Part shown: one piece after another, positions 1-7,795 of the stretch
Layout of the letters: every line of letters begins with the position of its first letter
How positions within the stretch are numbered: position 1 is the stretch's first letter
Origin: an uncultured Lachnospiraceae bacterium
GTDB taxonomy: Bacteria; Bacillota; Clostridia; Lachnospirales; Lachnospiraceae
Assembly (NCBI GenBank): GCA_937885345.1
Contig: CAKZZH010000108.1
Span: 1-19,353 of the forward strand
DNA: 19,353 nt
Reading direction: 5' to 3'
Program-made: the position numbers and the translations under genes
Notes under the pieces: generated by a model
What the model was told of the DNA's origin: nothing
Database searches by the model: none
The model's input: the letters and a program-made list of their open reading frames with translations, nothing else

Positions 1-28
1 GGATGTGATGCCGACCTAACCAAAAGCC

Positions 29-424
29 GTGTCCATTATCTGGGGTATAGTTTATCTTGAAAGTCGCATAGGTAGAGAGGTTCTCTGGGTTAAGCATCCT
101 CATGCTAAGGGAAGCCCATATGCTGAGCTTGCAAAGAAGTATTTTCCTAAGGGTGCCGGTGCTATCCTTTCATTTGGTCTTAAGGGTGGTCTTGAAGAAA
201 GAATCAAATTCCTTGAAGCGGTTAAGGTATGGGGATTCCAGGCTAATATCGGAGATGCAAAGTCTCTTATTATCAACCCTTCAACCACAACACATACTGA
301 GCTTGATGCTCATTATCAGAAACTTGCAGATATTGAAGATGTTACTATCAGATTATCTGTAGGTCTTGAAGATGCCGACGATCTTATAGAAGATCTTGAG
401 CAGGCATTTAAAGCAGCATTATAA
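29..424 (+). CDS. metY: O-acetylhomoserine sulfhydrylase (C-terminal fragment)
   Basis: This is the last ~125 residues of a PLP-dependent Cys/Met-metabolism enzyme that makes homocysteine (or methionine precursors) from O-acetylhomoserine and sulfide in the cytoplasm. The C-terminal signature is clear: a KGAGAILSFGLKGG stretch, then IGDAKSLIINPSTTTHTEL, then IRLSVGLEDADDLIEDLEQA. These match MetY rather than MetB/CGS, which carry an ESL..HPA.MTH version. The PLP lysine and the rest of the ~430-residue enzyme would lie to the left of the window. Oddly, the frame is closed upstream by a TAA at 17-19, and family resemblance only begins near the YLES residues (about 50). The GTG at 29 is therefore not a credible natural start. 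A sequence-edge artefact, frameshift or true truncation are all possible. The gene ends 12 bp from the convergent EAL gene with no obvious terminator between them. Confidence 0.75.
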   Translation: MSIIWGIVYLESRIGREVLWVKHPHAKGSPYAELAKKYFPKGAGAILSFGLKGGLEERIKFLEAVKVWGFQANIGDAKSLIINPSTTTHTELDAHYQKLADIEDVTIRLSVGLEDADDLIEDLEQAFKAAL

Positions 425-436
425 AAGAAACCTAAT

Positions 437-2356
437 TTATGCTTTATAGTTATCGTTTATGAATTCAATGAATTGGGGTATCGGCAGAGGCTTTGAATAG
501 TAGAAGCCCTGAATATGGTCGATGCCGAGTTCTTTCAGTCCCTCAACCATCTCCAGCGTCTCTACACCTTCAGCTACAATCTCCGCATTGGTAAGCTTGG
601 CAATATTGGCGGAGCAGTTAAGAAGCGTTCTGCTACTTGGATCATCCGACATAAAAGGCGGCTGAACAATTGATTTATCAAGCTTTATAATGGAGAAGGG
701 AATATTAAGCAGTCTCTCAAGTGAGGAATATCCGGTTCCGTAATCGTCGAGAGAGAAGTTGATTCCCATCTTATGGAGGCGGTCAATATTGATATCCAAA
801 AGTTTTGTGGATTCGGAGTTGATAGTCTCCGTAATCTCGAGGTTAAGCCTTGATGCGGGAAGGGAGTATTTGTCGAGACATCTCATGATCCTCTCCGGCA
901 GATCGGCCTGAATACATTCGGATATCGAGAGGTTAACTTCGATATACTCAATGCCCTTTGAAAGGATATCGCTCTCGGACATAAGGCGGCATACCGTATC
1001 AAGAACATAGCTGTCAATGTCGGAAATAAGAGCGGATTTTTCCGCAACAGGTATGAATTTGACGGGCGAGATTATCGAACCATCCATATCGTGCATTCTT
1101 ATAAGCGCTTCGGCAGAGGTGTATTTGCCTTCTGAAGGAGAGTAGATGGGCTGTAAATATACTTCAAGAAGATCGTTCTTGAGAGCATATTGGATCTTCT
1201 TGACCATCTCGGTCATATTGACGGTATTGTCCTTGAGAATATCCGCAATATCGATAACTGTATAACCTTTTGAACGGCCGAGTTTGCCACCGATGTGCAT
1301 TATGTTTGAAATATCCTGTATATCTTTGACATTACGGGGGTATTCAAATATAAAACGCGTGGTTGAAAGAGCCATACTATCAACCTGTTCATCAAACTGT
1401 TCGATATCCTTGCCCAGTATATCGCTTATATCCTGTATTTTGCTGTGACTGTAACCGTCCGGAATAATGAGAAAACGGTCGCTTCTTATTCTGTAAATCT
1501 GTATCTGGTTGTTGTATTTCTTACGGATCGTATTAAAGATCCGGTCCGTAACTTCCTTAGGTGTCATACCGGTTATCGACTGAATCATATCGATATACGG
1601 AACACATAAGCCGAGGAAAAAAATGGGCTTGTTGTCATGGATCCTCTTCTGCGTAAAAATCGCAAATGTTGTCTCGTTATATAGTCCCGTCTCCGAATCA
1701 AAGAATTCCGAGGGGTTCTGCATATCGAAGTATGCGATGGAGATGCATAGTGCTGCTGCAAAATGATGTACTATGATCTGCGGGAAGAACTGCTGGAACA
1801 CATAGGATGCGGCATATATAATTATTAGAACGGGAAAGAGCACAAGTCTTACAAGCGCAAGCTGCTTATGGTATTTGAAATACAGCCATGTGCCGATCAC
1901 CGCCAGATAAACAAATATCAGATATATATAAGGATAGTATTGCGTATTGACATGGTATGCCGTTGTCTGGTCAAGGTAAAAAAATGTATGCGTAAAGTTG
2001 TTCACAAAGCATATTATCGTGATTGCCGCAATAGGAATAACGATCGATATGAGCAGCTTTTTAAAATGTACTTTAAAATCAAGTATCACAAAAAGATACA
2101 GAAGCCATAAGCCTCCGACAGCAACCGAGCATGCCATCTCGAGATGCTTCAACGTTCTAACATGAAGGACATAATCAAAATTACCGGAGAGTTTATATGC
2201 AAATATGCTTATAATACAGCCTGCCAGAGATACGTACATTATCGTCTGAAATACAGTGTTCTGCGCTATCTTTATGGAATTACGCAGATGGTAAAGTATG
2301 AGAAGTACGATGATCGTTATGGCGGCACAAAATGTTAACCAAATATTGTATTCCAT
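437..2356 (-). CDS. Membrane sensor with degenerate GGDEF and intact EAL domain (c-di-GMP phosphodiesterase)
   Basis: Predicted inner-membrane c-di-GMP phosphodiesterase, 639 aa. Residues 1-211 hold about seven hydrophobic segments (near 5-23, 35-55, 74-92, 102-120, 142-160, 168-186, 193-211). A DSETGLYN linker (220-227) then leads into a GGDEF fold whose signature is replaced by RIRSDRF (289-295), so cyclase activity is not expected. The EAL domain (about 385-639) keeps every catalytic or metal residue I can align: E416-A-L, N475, E507, D537-D538 in DDYGTGYSS, K558, E596 in AEGVET, and Q616 in QGFYYSKP. The start ATG at 2354-2356 has a strong AAAGGAGG site that lies inside the end of the upstream paralogue, 3 bp away, so translational coupling is likely. 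It is the last gene of the murE operon. What the membrane domain senses cannot be read from the sequence. Confidence 0.9.
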   Translation of the reverse strand: MEYNIWLTFCAAITIIVLLILYHLRNSIKIAQNTVFQTIMYVSLAGCIISIFAYKLSGNFDYVLHVRTLKHLEMACSVAVGGLWLLYLFVILDFKVHFKKLLISIVIPIAAITIICFVNNFTHTFFYLDQTTAYHVNTQYYPYIYLIFVYLAVIGTWLYFKYHKQLALVRLVLFPVLIIIYAASYVFQQFFPQIIVHHFAAALCISIAYFDMQNPSEFFDSETGLYNETTFAIFTQKRIHDNKPIFFLGLCVPYIDMIQSITGMTPKEVTDRIFNTIRKKYNNQIQIYRIRSDRFLIIPDGYSHSKIQDISDILGKDIEQFDEQVDSMALSTTRFIFEYPRNVKDIQDISNIMHIGGKLGRSKGYTVIDIADILKDNTVNMTEMVKKIQYALKNDLLEVYLQPIYSPSEGKYTSAEALIRMHDMDGSIISPVKFIPVAEKSALISDIDSYVLDTVCRLMSESDILSKGIEYIEVNLSISECIQADLPERIMRCLDKYSLPASRLNLEITETINSESTKLLDINIDRLHKMGINFSLDDYGTGYSSLERLLNIPFSIIKLDKSIVQPPFMSDDPSSRTLLNCSANIAKLTNAEIVAEGVETLEMVEGLKELGIDHIQGFYYSKPLPIPQFIEFINDNYKA

Positions 2357-2359
2357 TAT

Positions 2360-4327
2360 TTATTGAGCCTCCTTTCCAAGATAATTAAGAAGGTCTTCTT
2401 CATTCATAGGTATGGAGTAATAAAGTCCCTGCTGTTCGTGAATATCCTTGCTGTCAGCAAAGGCTTTCAAACTGTCATTGTCGATACCGTCCGCGCAAAT
2501 CCTAAGTCCCAGTCTTGAGAGCATATCAATCGTACCGTCAAGAATGGCGGTAGCTTTCTCGCGGTTAGCGGATTCGGGTATATGAACGAGCTTTTTATCG
2601 AGGATAACGCCTGTTATGGGCATTTTAATGATCATGCCGGTATTGGTGTATCCTGAGCCGTAGTTTGCAAGTACGAAGTTAAAGCCTGAATTACGCATGG
2701 TAAGCATGCTCTTAATAAGTACTTCTTCGTTTATTTCAAGTTCGGTCTCATAAAGAGCGAATTCTATTGAACTGTGAGGGATCTTATGTTTATCGATAAT
2801 GGAGCAGATTATTTCAGTCTCATCTTTCTTGACAAGCTCCGAAATCGGCAGAAGTATGCGGATCCGGTTGATTCCCTTATCAAGGATTCTGTTGTGATGA
2901 ATAAAAGCACAGATATGATCAAGTGCATAACTGTGGATGTCTCGAAGTGTTCCGTTTCTTTCGGCAATATTGCAGAATTCCTCAAAGCTTAAGAGCCCGG
3001 GGATTTTACTGCCGAGATACACATCCGAGAGACTGGCATCGAATCTGAAATAAGCATGTGCAAAGAAAGTATTGCAGTGCACGACACTGGTGTTATATAC
3101 GGGATAGTATTTGAAAACAAAGGCTTTACGAGCTATCACACTTCTAAGCTGCTTATCGACCATACCCCTTATGGCATCTTCTTCGAATCTTATATTGTTA
3201 TAGGTGGCCGTTCTTATCTCAGCCATATGTCTTGGATTGGTGGCAAGCGAGATACATCTTCTGAGTGACGGAATGTCTTTGATATTATCGGGAATCGATA
3301 CTGTACAGCATCTGTCGATAAATCTTACGGTATTCTCGGTATTGGAGAAGGGCTCCGCGAAACGTGAGTGAATTCTGAGCGCAATATCCGAAATGTCCGA
3401 TGTATGCCCTGATTTGGTTGTAAGAACAAATATATTTCTGTCGAGTCTGTAAACATCCATATCCCATGAAAGCTTACCGAGAAAAAGAGAAGCCTCGACG
3501 ATCAGAATGTCTGTCTGTGCTTTGCCAAGTTCAAATTCCAGATTGCTTACATTATCGATGGAAACAATAACCATATCGGTATGGCGGCCATGCTTTATAA
3601 ACAGGTCCATCTGCTGGTAAAATGCGTTCCCGTTACGAAGCTTTGTCTGCGAATCGATATAGTCCATAGGGTTCTCGACTGCAAGGTAAATGAGAAGCGC
3701 CATAAGAGAATTGGCAAACATTTCCACATGCCACATGGGTTTAAAAAATTGAACGGCGTTGGATATTATCGAAAAGAGAAAAAGCGATGCCAGCGCATAG
3801 AATTTGTCGTGAGGAATATTCTTGCGGTAAATCATAAGGAAAACGAAGACATATATCAGGTAATAGATTCCTATGATGTAGAATGTAAATACCAGTTTAC
3901 CGCGGGTGTAGGTAAGGAAATTATCGTGGCTAAAGAGAATTCCGGTAAAGAAATTAAGTATTATAAGTACGAAAGCGAGCAGAAGCGGAACATAGATAAG
4001 AAAAGGCACTTTGCTCCTGGAAACATAGATATTAAGCGCTTCGTAGAGATATTTGGTAAAAATCGCAGCCGATAAAATATGGGCCGTAAAATAGATACTT
4101 GCAACGATATTCATAAAGAGCGGAGAGTATATGGTGGTTCTCAGACCGCTGTCAGTGTTGAGGATATACAAGTGAAAGGCATCGGAGAGGGTAGCAATGC
4201 AAAGAGAAATAAAGGCGTAAAGAAAGGTGCGTCCATTTATCGTGGACACACTTCTTCTGAAACTCATAATGAGTATGATAGCCAGTTCTATTGCGATCGC
4301 CGCATAATTAAACCAATTGTTGTACAA
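2360..4327 (-). CDS. Membrane sensor with degenerate GGDEF and catalytically dead EAL domain
   Basis: Paralogue of the next downstream gene, about 655 aa with the same layout: ~seven membrane segments (about 8-220), a DSQTKLRN linker (225-232), a GGDEF remnant with YRLDRNI in place of the signature (293-299), then an EAL-type fold. The EAL site is dismantled: HAY replaces EAL (424-426), L493 replaces the metal-binding Asn, A524 the Glu, A554-N555 the Asp pair (still followed by YGSGYTN), I575 the Lys, and D613 the last Glu. Only the Q-G-x-Y-Y-S end is kept. A c-di-GMP-binding, regulatory or heterodimerising role is inferred; hydrolysis is unlikely. Start choice: AAGGAG (4340-4335) overlaps the murE stop codon and sits 7 nt from a TTG at 4327 but only 1 nt from the GTG at 4333, so I prefer TTG. 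The GTG start would add two residues. Confidence 0.85.
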   Translation of the reverse strand: MYNNWFNYAAIAIELAIILIMSFRRSVSTINGRTFLYAFISLCIATLSDAFHLYILNTDSGLRTTIYSPLFMNIVASIYFTAHILSAAIFTKYLYEALNIYVSRSKVPFLIYVPLLLAFVLIILNFFTGILFSHDNFLTYTRGKLVFTFYIIGIYYLIYVFVFLMIYRKNIPHDKFYALASLFLFSIISNAVQFFKPMWHVEMFANSLMALLIYLAVENPMDYIDSQTKLRNGNAFYQQMDLFIKHGRHTDMVIVSIDNVSNLEFELGKAQTDILIVEASLFLGKLSWDMDVYRLDRNIFVLTTKSGHTSDISDIALRIHSRFAEPFSNTENTVRFIDRCCTVSIPDNIKDIPSLRRCISLATNPRHMAEIRTATYNNIRFEEDAIRGMVDKQLRSVIARKAFVFKYYPVYNTSVVHCNTFFAHAYFRFDASLSDVYLGSKIPGLLSFEEFCNIAERNGTLRDIHSYALDHICAFIHHNRILDKGINRIRILLPISELVKKDETEIICSIIDKHKIPHSSIEFALYETELEINEEVLIKSMLTMRNSGFNFVLANYGSGYTNTGMIIKMPITGVILDKKLVHIPESANREKATAILDGTIDMLSRLGLRICADGIDNDSLKAFADSKDIHEQQGLYYSIPMNEEDLLNYLGKEAQ

Positions 4328-4338
4328 AGCCACTCTCC

Positions 4339-5868
4339 TTAATCATTACAATGCGCATCGTAGTATTCTATACATTCAATTGATGACTGAATATCGGATT
4401 TGCAGATTATCTGCTTGTCGCCGTAACGCTGGGTTGTTTCGCCGCCTTTACCTGTTACGAGAACAATGGTCTTGTTGCCGCTTGCCATGGCATCCTTAAG
4501 GGCCTGCTTAACACCGTCTTCACGGATCTCGAACATTTCGTAGTCGCACCCCTGTGCCTCAACCCATTTGGCCGTTTCACCGCCGATCTTCTCGAAGGTC
4601 TCGTAAGTAGGGTTGTCGCAGACAATGTAAACTTTCTTGGAATATTTGCCCGCAAGTGTTCCGACATCACGTCTTCTGAGGAAGGCTCTGTTGCCGGCAA
4701 GACCGATGATCATTCTTATGTCATAATCGGGATAGTCCTCGATCACCATATCAAGCAGATTCTGCACGCTTAATTTGTTATGTGCAAAGTCTACGAGGAA
4801 TACCATCCTTCCGTCCTTGCTGACGTATTTCTCCATTCTTCCGCTTGCTTTGCCGCGCGCAAGTCCTGATAAAATATACTCTCTCGGAATCTCGTAAATG
4901 CTCGACACAGCGATCGCCGCAAGTGCATTCTCAACATTCATAATGCCAGGCATATTAACTCTTGCTTTATATGTTTCGCCGAATTCGTGAACGGTAAAAT
5001 CCGAGCCGTCGCGGTCTCTGACAATATCGGTTGCATATATATCCGCATCATCCGTAAAACCGTAGGTAACAACCTTCTTACATCTTGAAGCGCGCCTGGA
5101 AATCCTGTCAAAATGATCGCTGCCTTTGTTGATGACTGCGTTGTCGCTCATATCGAATAAGCGGAGCTTGGACTCGAAATAATCTTCGAAATCCGGGTGC
5201 TCATAGGGACTTATATGATCATCGCCGATATTGGTAAATACAGCTGTATTGAAATGCACATAACCGACTCTTTCGTATTTAATTCCCTGACTGGAAACCT
5301 CAAGATTGACATTTTCTATACCGTTGTCGATACATTCGAGAAGGAATTTCTGAAGTTCGACGGGCTCGGGAGTGGTGATATGGGTCTCCTCAACTTCTTT
5401 GCCGCTGTAACAGAAGATGGATGACATATATCCCGGTCTCTTTTTGCCGGTATTGTCCGCATAATCCTCCATAATGGCGGTTACATAGCAGCCTGTTGTG
5501 GTCTTGCCCTTCGTACCGGTTATACCGAGAAGTCTGAGCTTATCGCAGGGACGGTTGGCGTATAAAGAACTGACCGCAGCCATTGCTTTTCTGATGTCAT
5601 TTACGATGATCGCGGTCGCTTTCTCATTGTCGGAAAGGGCGTATCTTGTATCGGATACATAGGCGATCGCACCCGATGCAATGGCCTCATGTAAATAATC
5701 TTCTTTGAAATGTTCACCCTTGCATATAAAAAGCGTACCTTCATGTATTTGTTTGGAATTATATGTTATGTCGGTGACGGGATCCGCACGATCGGCGGGA
5801 AAAGAATCTGAAAGGATGTTTTTATCCTTGAGATCTGAGATGTATTCATCAACTAAATGCAGTGTCAT
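4339..5868 (-). CDS. murE: MurE-like Mur ligase (UDP-MurNAc-tripeptide synthetase family)
   Basis: Cytoplasmic ATP-dependent Mur ligase of 509 aa, adding an amino acid to a UDP-MurNAc-peptide in peptidoglycan synthesis. Visible features in order: an N-terminal substrate domain with the YNSKQIHEGTLFIC pattern (36-49), ATP loop GTKGKTTT (118-125), HITTPEPVELQ (163-173), EVSSQGIKYERVG (190-202), TNIGDDHI (212-219), the likely carbamylated Lys in ESKLRLF (K234), GRMEK (343-347), DFAHNKLSVQNLL (360-372) and a C-terminal ligase domain. The residue-specificity motif, DNPR in meso-diaminopimelate enzymes, reads DNPT (418-421), so the added amino acid is uncertain; it could be a second, divergent MurE paralogue. 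Start: the ATG at 5866-5868 has GGGAGGA nine bases upstream and gives the usual family length. The open frame runs to 6015, but that extension crosses the promoter and terminator. Followed immediately by two EAL genes. Confidence 0.8.
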   Translation of the reverse strand: MTLHLVDEYISDLKDKNILSDSFPADRADPVTDITYNSKQIHEGTLFICKGEHFKEDYLHEAIASGAIAYVSDTRYALSDNEKATAIIVNDIRKAMAAVSSLYANRPCDKLRLLGITGTKGKTTTGCYVTAIMEDYADNTGKKRPGYMSSIFCYSGKEVEETHITTPEPVELQKFLLECIDNGIENVNLEVSSQGIKYERVGYVHFNTAVFTNIGDDHISPYEHPDFEDYFESKLRLFDMSDNAVINKGSDHFDRISRRASRCKKVVTYGFTDDADIYATDIVRDRDGSDFTVHEFGETYKARVNMPGIMNVENALAAIAVSSIYEIPREYILSGLARGKASGRMEKYVSKDGRMVFLVDFAHNKLSVQNLLDMVIEDYPDYDIRMIIGLAGNRAFLRRRDVGTLAGKYSKKVYIVCDNPTYETFEKIGGETAKWVEAQGCDYEMFEIREDGVKQALKDAMASGNKTIVLVTGKGGETTQRYGDKQIICKSDIQSSIECIEYYDAHCND

Positions 5869-5877
5869 ACAAACAAA

Positions 5878-5924
5878 TCCTCCCGGCGCCTTACCTGTGC
5901 AAAACGGTAAAGAATTCGCCGGGA
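5878..5924 (-). promoter_or_regulatory. Leader hairpin overlapping the murE ribosome site
   Basis: On the minus strand an 8-bp perfect inverted repeat, TCCCGGCG (5924-5917) with CGCCGGGA (5888-5881), encloses a smaller TTACC/GGTAA stem. The GGGA of the murE Shine-Dalgarno (GGGAGGA, 5884-5878) forms the end of the 3' arm, so folding could limit ribosome access. The predicted transcript start (about 5920) falls inside the 5' arm. If it does start there, only GGCG:CGCC and the inner stem can form and the ribosome site stays free. Function is inferred. Confidence 0.45.
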
Positions 5925-5926
5925 AT

Positions 5927-5956
5927 ATTATACCATATATTGTACTGTTTTGTAAA
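5927..5956 (-). promoter_or_regulatory. Promoter of the murE-EAL-EAL operon
   Basis: Minus strand: -35 TTTACA (5956-5951), an 18-bp spacer, and a perfect -10 TATAAT (5932-5927) preceded by TGG, giving an extended -10. Predicted start is near 5920. It lies between the prfC terminator and murE, so the three downstream genes should be transcribed independently of prfC. Confidence 0.75.
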
Positions 5957-5960
5957 ACAT

Positions 5961-5988
5961 AAAAGCACCGCAAAGGCACTTTTTTGAT
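5961..5988 (-). terminator. Rho-independent terminator of prfC
   Basis: Read on the minus strand, AAAAGTGCC, loop TTTGC, then GGTGCTTTT form a 9-bp stem with two G-U wobbles, followed by a T-rich tail. On the plus strand the two wobbles become mismatches, so the structure works only in the direction of prfC. It lies just after the prfC stop (6005) and before the murE promoter. Confidence 0.65.
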
Positions 5989-6004
5989 GAAATGCAGACG
6001 CCTT

Positions 6005-7594
6005 TTATTTGGCAAAATTCTGGAGCTTTAAGCCCTTGTTCCTGTCGAGCACCATGCCGACGCTCCACTCGTTGACAAAGAGAAGAAGAGGTCTGTCCTT
6101 GAGGTCTTTTATCTTCTTCATATCGGAAGTGCCGACGATCTTGTCAAGATTGATCTCTTCGGGATTGACGATCCATCTGATGTATTCGTACGGAAGATTC
6201 TCAAGCCTGATCTCAACGCCGTACTCGGATTCAAGACGGAATTTGAGAACGTCGAACTGAAGCACACCTACTACACCTACGATTATTTCTTCCATACCGG
6301 TATTGTATTCCTGGAAAATCTGGATCGCACCTTCCTGCGCGATCTGATTGATCCCCTTGATAAACTGCTTACGCTTCATGGTATCGACCTGACGGACTCT
6401 CGCAAAATGCTCGGGTGCAAATGTAGGGATCCCTTCGTATTCGAATTTTCTATTCGACACTTCAAGAGTATCTCCGATGGAAAATATACCCGGGTCGAAA
6501 ACGCCGATAATATCGCCTGCATAGGCCTCGTCGATTATTTTACGCTCGGAAGCCATAAGCTGCTGGGGCTGTGAAAGCTTAACCTTGCGGCCGCCCTGCA
6601 CATGATTGACTTCCATTCCGGCCTCGAATCGGCCGGAACAGATTCTCATAAAAGCAATCCTGTCGCGGTGCGCTTTGTTCATATTGGCCTGAATCTTAAA
6701 TACAAATGCCGAAAAGTCTTCATTTATCGGATCTATCTCGCCGTCCGTGGAATTGCGGGGAAGGGGAGGAGTGGTCATTTGGAGGAAGTGCTCGAGGAAG
6801 GTCTGCACGCCGAAATTGGTAAGTGCGGAACCGAAGAATACAGGCGTCAGTTCACCCGCTCTGACTCTGTCAAGGTCAAACTCGGCACTTGCGCCGTCAA
6901 GGAGTTCAAGATCGTCATTCAGTTTGTTTCTGAAATGCTCTCCGATCTCTGCTATCAGTGCGTCATCGTCAATAGCGATGTCTTTCTCGGCAACCTCCTT
7001 CTGACCGTTCATTGCGGCGGTGAAGGTGGATACGATACGGCTGTCGCGATTGTAAACGCCCTTGAATTCCTTGCCCGAGCCGATCGGCCAGTTGACCGGA
7101 CAGGTTGCGATCCCGAGGATCCTTTCGATTTCATCGCAAAGCTCGAAAGGATCGTTGGCATCACGGTCCATTTTGTTGATAAAGGTAAAAATCGGGATAT
7201 GGCGCATTACGCAGACCTGGAAAAGCTTGATGGTCTGCTTCTCAACACCCTTGGAGCCGTCAATAACCATGACTGCTGAATCGGCAGCCATAAGAGTTCT
7301 GTAGGTGTCCTCGGAGAAGTCTTCATGTCCCGGAGTATCGAGAATATTGATACAATATCCCTCGTATTCGAACTGAAGAACGGACGAGGTTACGGAAATA
7401 CCTCTTTCTTTCTCTATCTCCATCCAGTCAGAAACCGCGTGTTTTGCGGTCTTTTTACCTTTAACGGAGCCGGCAAGGTTGATCGCTCCTCCGTATAAAA
7501 GCAGCTTTTCGGTGAGGGTGGTTTTACCTGCATCGGGATGGGATATGATCGCAAAAGTCCTTCTTCTTGATATCTCTTCGTTTAATTTACTCAT
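6005..7594 (-). CDS. prfC: Peptide chain release factor 3 (RF3)
   Basis: Translational GTPase of 529 aa, the same length as E. coli RF3. It removes RF1/RF2 from the ribosome after peptide release. The G domain is intact: P-loop HPDAGKTT (19-26), switch I region EKERGISV (61-68), DTPGHED (86-92) and NKMD (140-143). The RF3-specific INLAGSVKGKK (38-48) and SDWMEIEKERGISVTSS region follow the P-loop, and the C-terminal half continues with CSGRFEAGM and EYGVEIRLENLPYEYIRWI-type sequence of RF3 rather than EF-G. The ATG at 7594 has AAGGA seven bases upstream. The gene stands alone: its own promoter lies in the divergent region to the right and its terminator lies before the murE promoter. Confidence 0.97.
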   Translation of the reverse strand: MSKLNEEISRRRTFAIISHPDAGKTTLTEKLLLYGGAINLAGSVKGKKTAKHAVSDWMEIEKERGISVTSSVLQFEYEGYCINILDTPGHEDFSEDTYRTLMAADSAVMVIDGSKGVEKQTIKLFQVCVMRHIPIFTFINKMDRDANDPFELCDEIERILGIATCPVNWPIGSGKEFKGVYNRDSRIVSTFTAAMNGQKEVAEKDIAIDDDALIAEIGEHFRNKLNDDLELLDGASAEFDLDRVRAGELTPVFFGSALTNFGVQTFLEHFLQMTTPPLPRNSTDGEIDPINEDFSAFVFKIQANMNKAHRDRIAFMRICSGRFEAGMEVNHVQGGRKVKLSQPQQLMASERKIIDEAYAGDIIGVFDPGIFSIGDTLEVSNRKFEYEGIPTFAPEHFARVRQVDTMKRKQFIKGINQIAQEGAIQIFQEYNTGMEEIIVGVVGVLQFDVLKFRLESEYGVEIRLENLPYEYIRWIVNPEEINLDKIVGTSDMKKIKDLKDRPLLLFVNEWSVGMVLDRNKGLKLQNFAK

Positions 7595-7645
7595 GATCGA
7601 TTCCTTAAAATGTGTAATCTTGCCTGCGCTTGCAGTGCGTATTAC

Positions 7646-7675
7646 AGAATAGCATACCTCTTGTGTTTATTTCAA
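7646..7675 (-). promoter_or_regulatory. Probable prfC promoter
   Basis: Minus strand: -35 TTGAAA (7675-7670), an 18-bp spacer and -10 TATTCT (7651-7646), with an upstream TGC giving an extended -10. The leader to the prfC ATG is about 45 nt. The -10 is only a 4/6 match, so this is moderately supported. It lies back-to-back with the plus-strand promoter at 7692-7720. Confidence 0.5.
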
Positions 7676-7691
7676 TACAGCGAAATTTTTA

Positions 7692-7720
7692 TTGATTATA
7701 ATTTCCTAAAATGGTACAAT
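7692..7720 (+). promoter_or_regulatory. Promoter of the small acidic protein gene
   Basis: -35 TTGATT (7692-7697), a 17-bp spacer and -10 TACAAT (7715-7720), with TGG just upstream making an extended -10. The predicted start near 7727 leaves a leader of about 70 nt before the ATG at 7796. Confidence 0.6.
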
Positions 7721-7795
7721 AAGCCTATAAATTTCTTGTGTCAACATGGATGGTCTTGAAGCATACGGATGTGCTGTTAAAAGGGAGGAATTGCT

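Noticed and set aside
5869..6015. N-terminal extension of murE to 6015
   Set aside because: It would cross the prfC terminator, a strong promoter and the ribosome site, and the extra residues have no family match.
6616..6638. Perfect 8-bp inverted repeat TTCCGGCC / GGCCGGAA
   Set aside because: It lies inside prfC over the conserved CSGRFEAGM segment, so codon constraint explains it; there is no T-run.
6602..7279. Long open frame (225 codons) on the plus strand within prfC
   Set aside because: It is antisense to a well-conserved RF3 gene, has no ribosome site and no recognisable protein family; it is a shadow of codon use.
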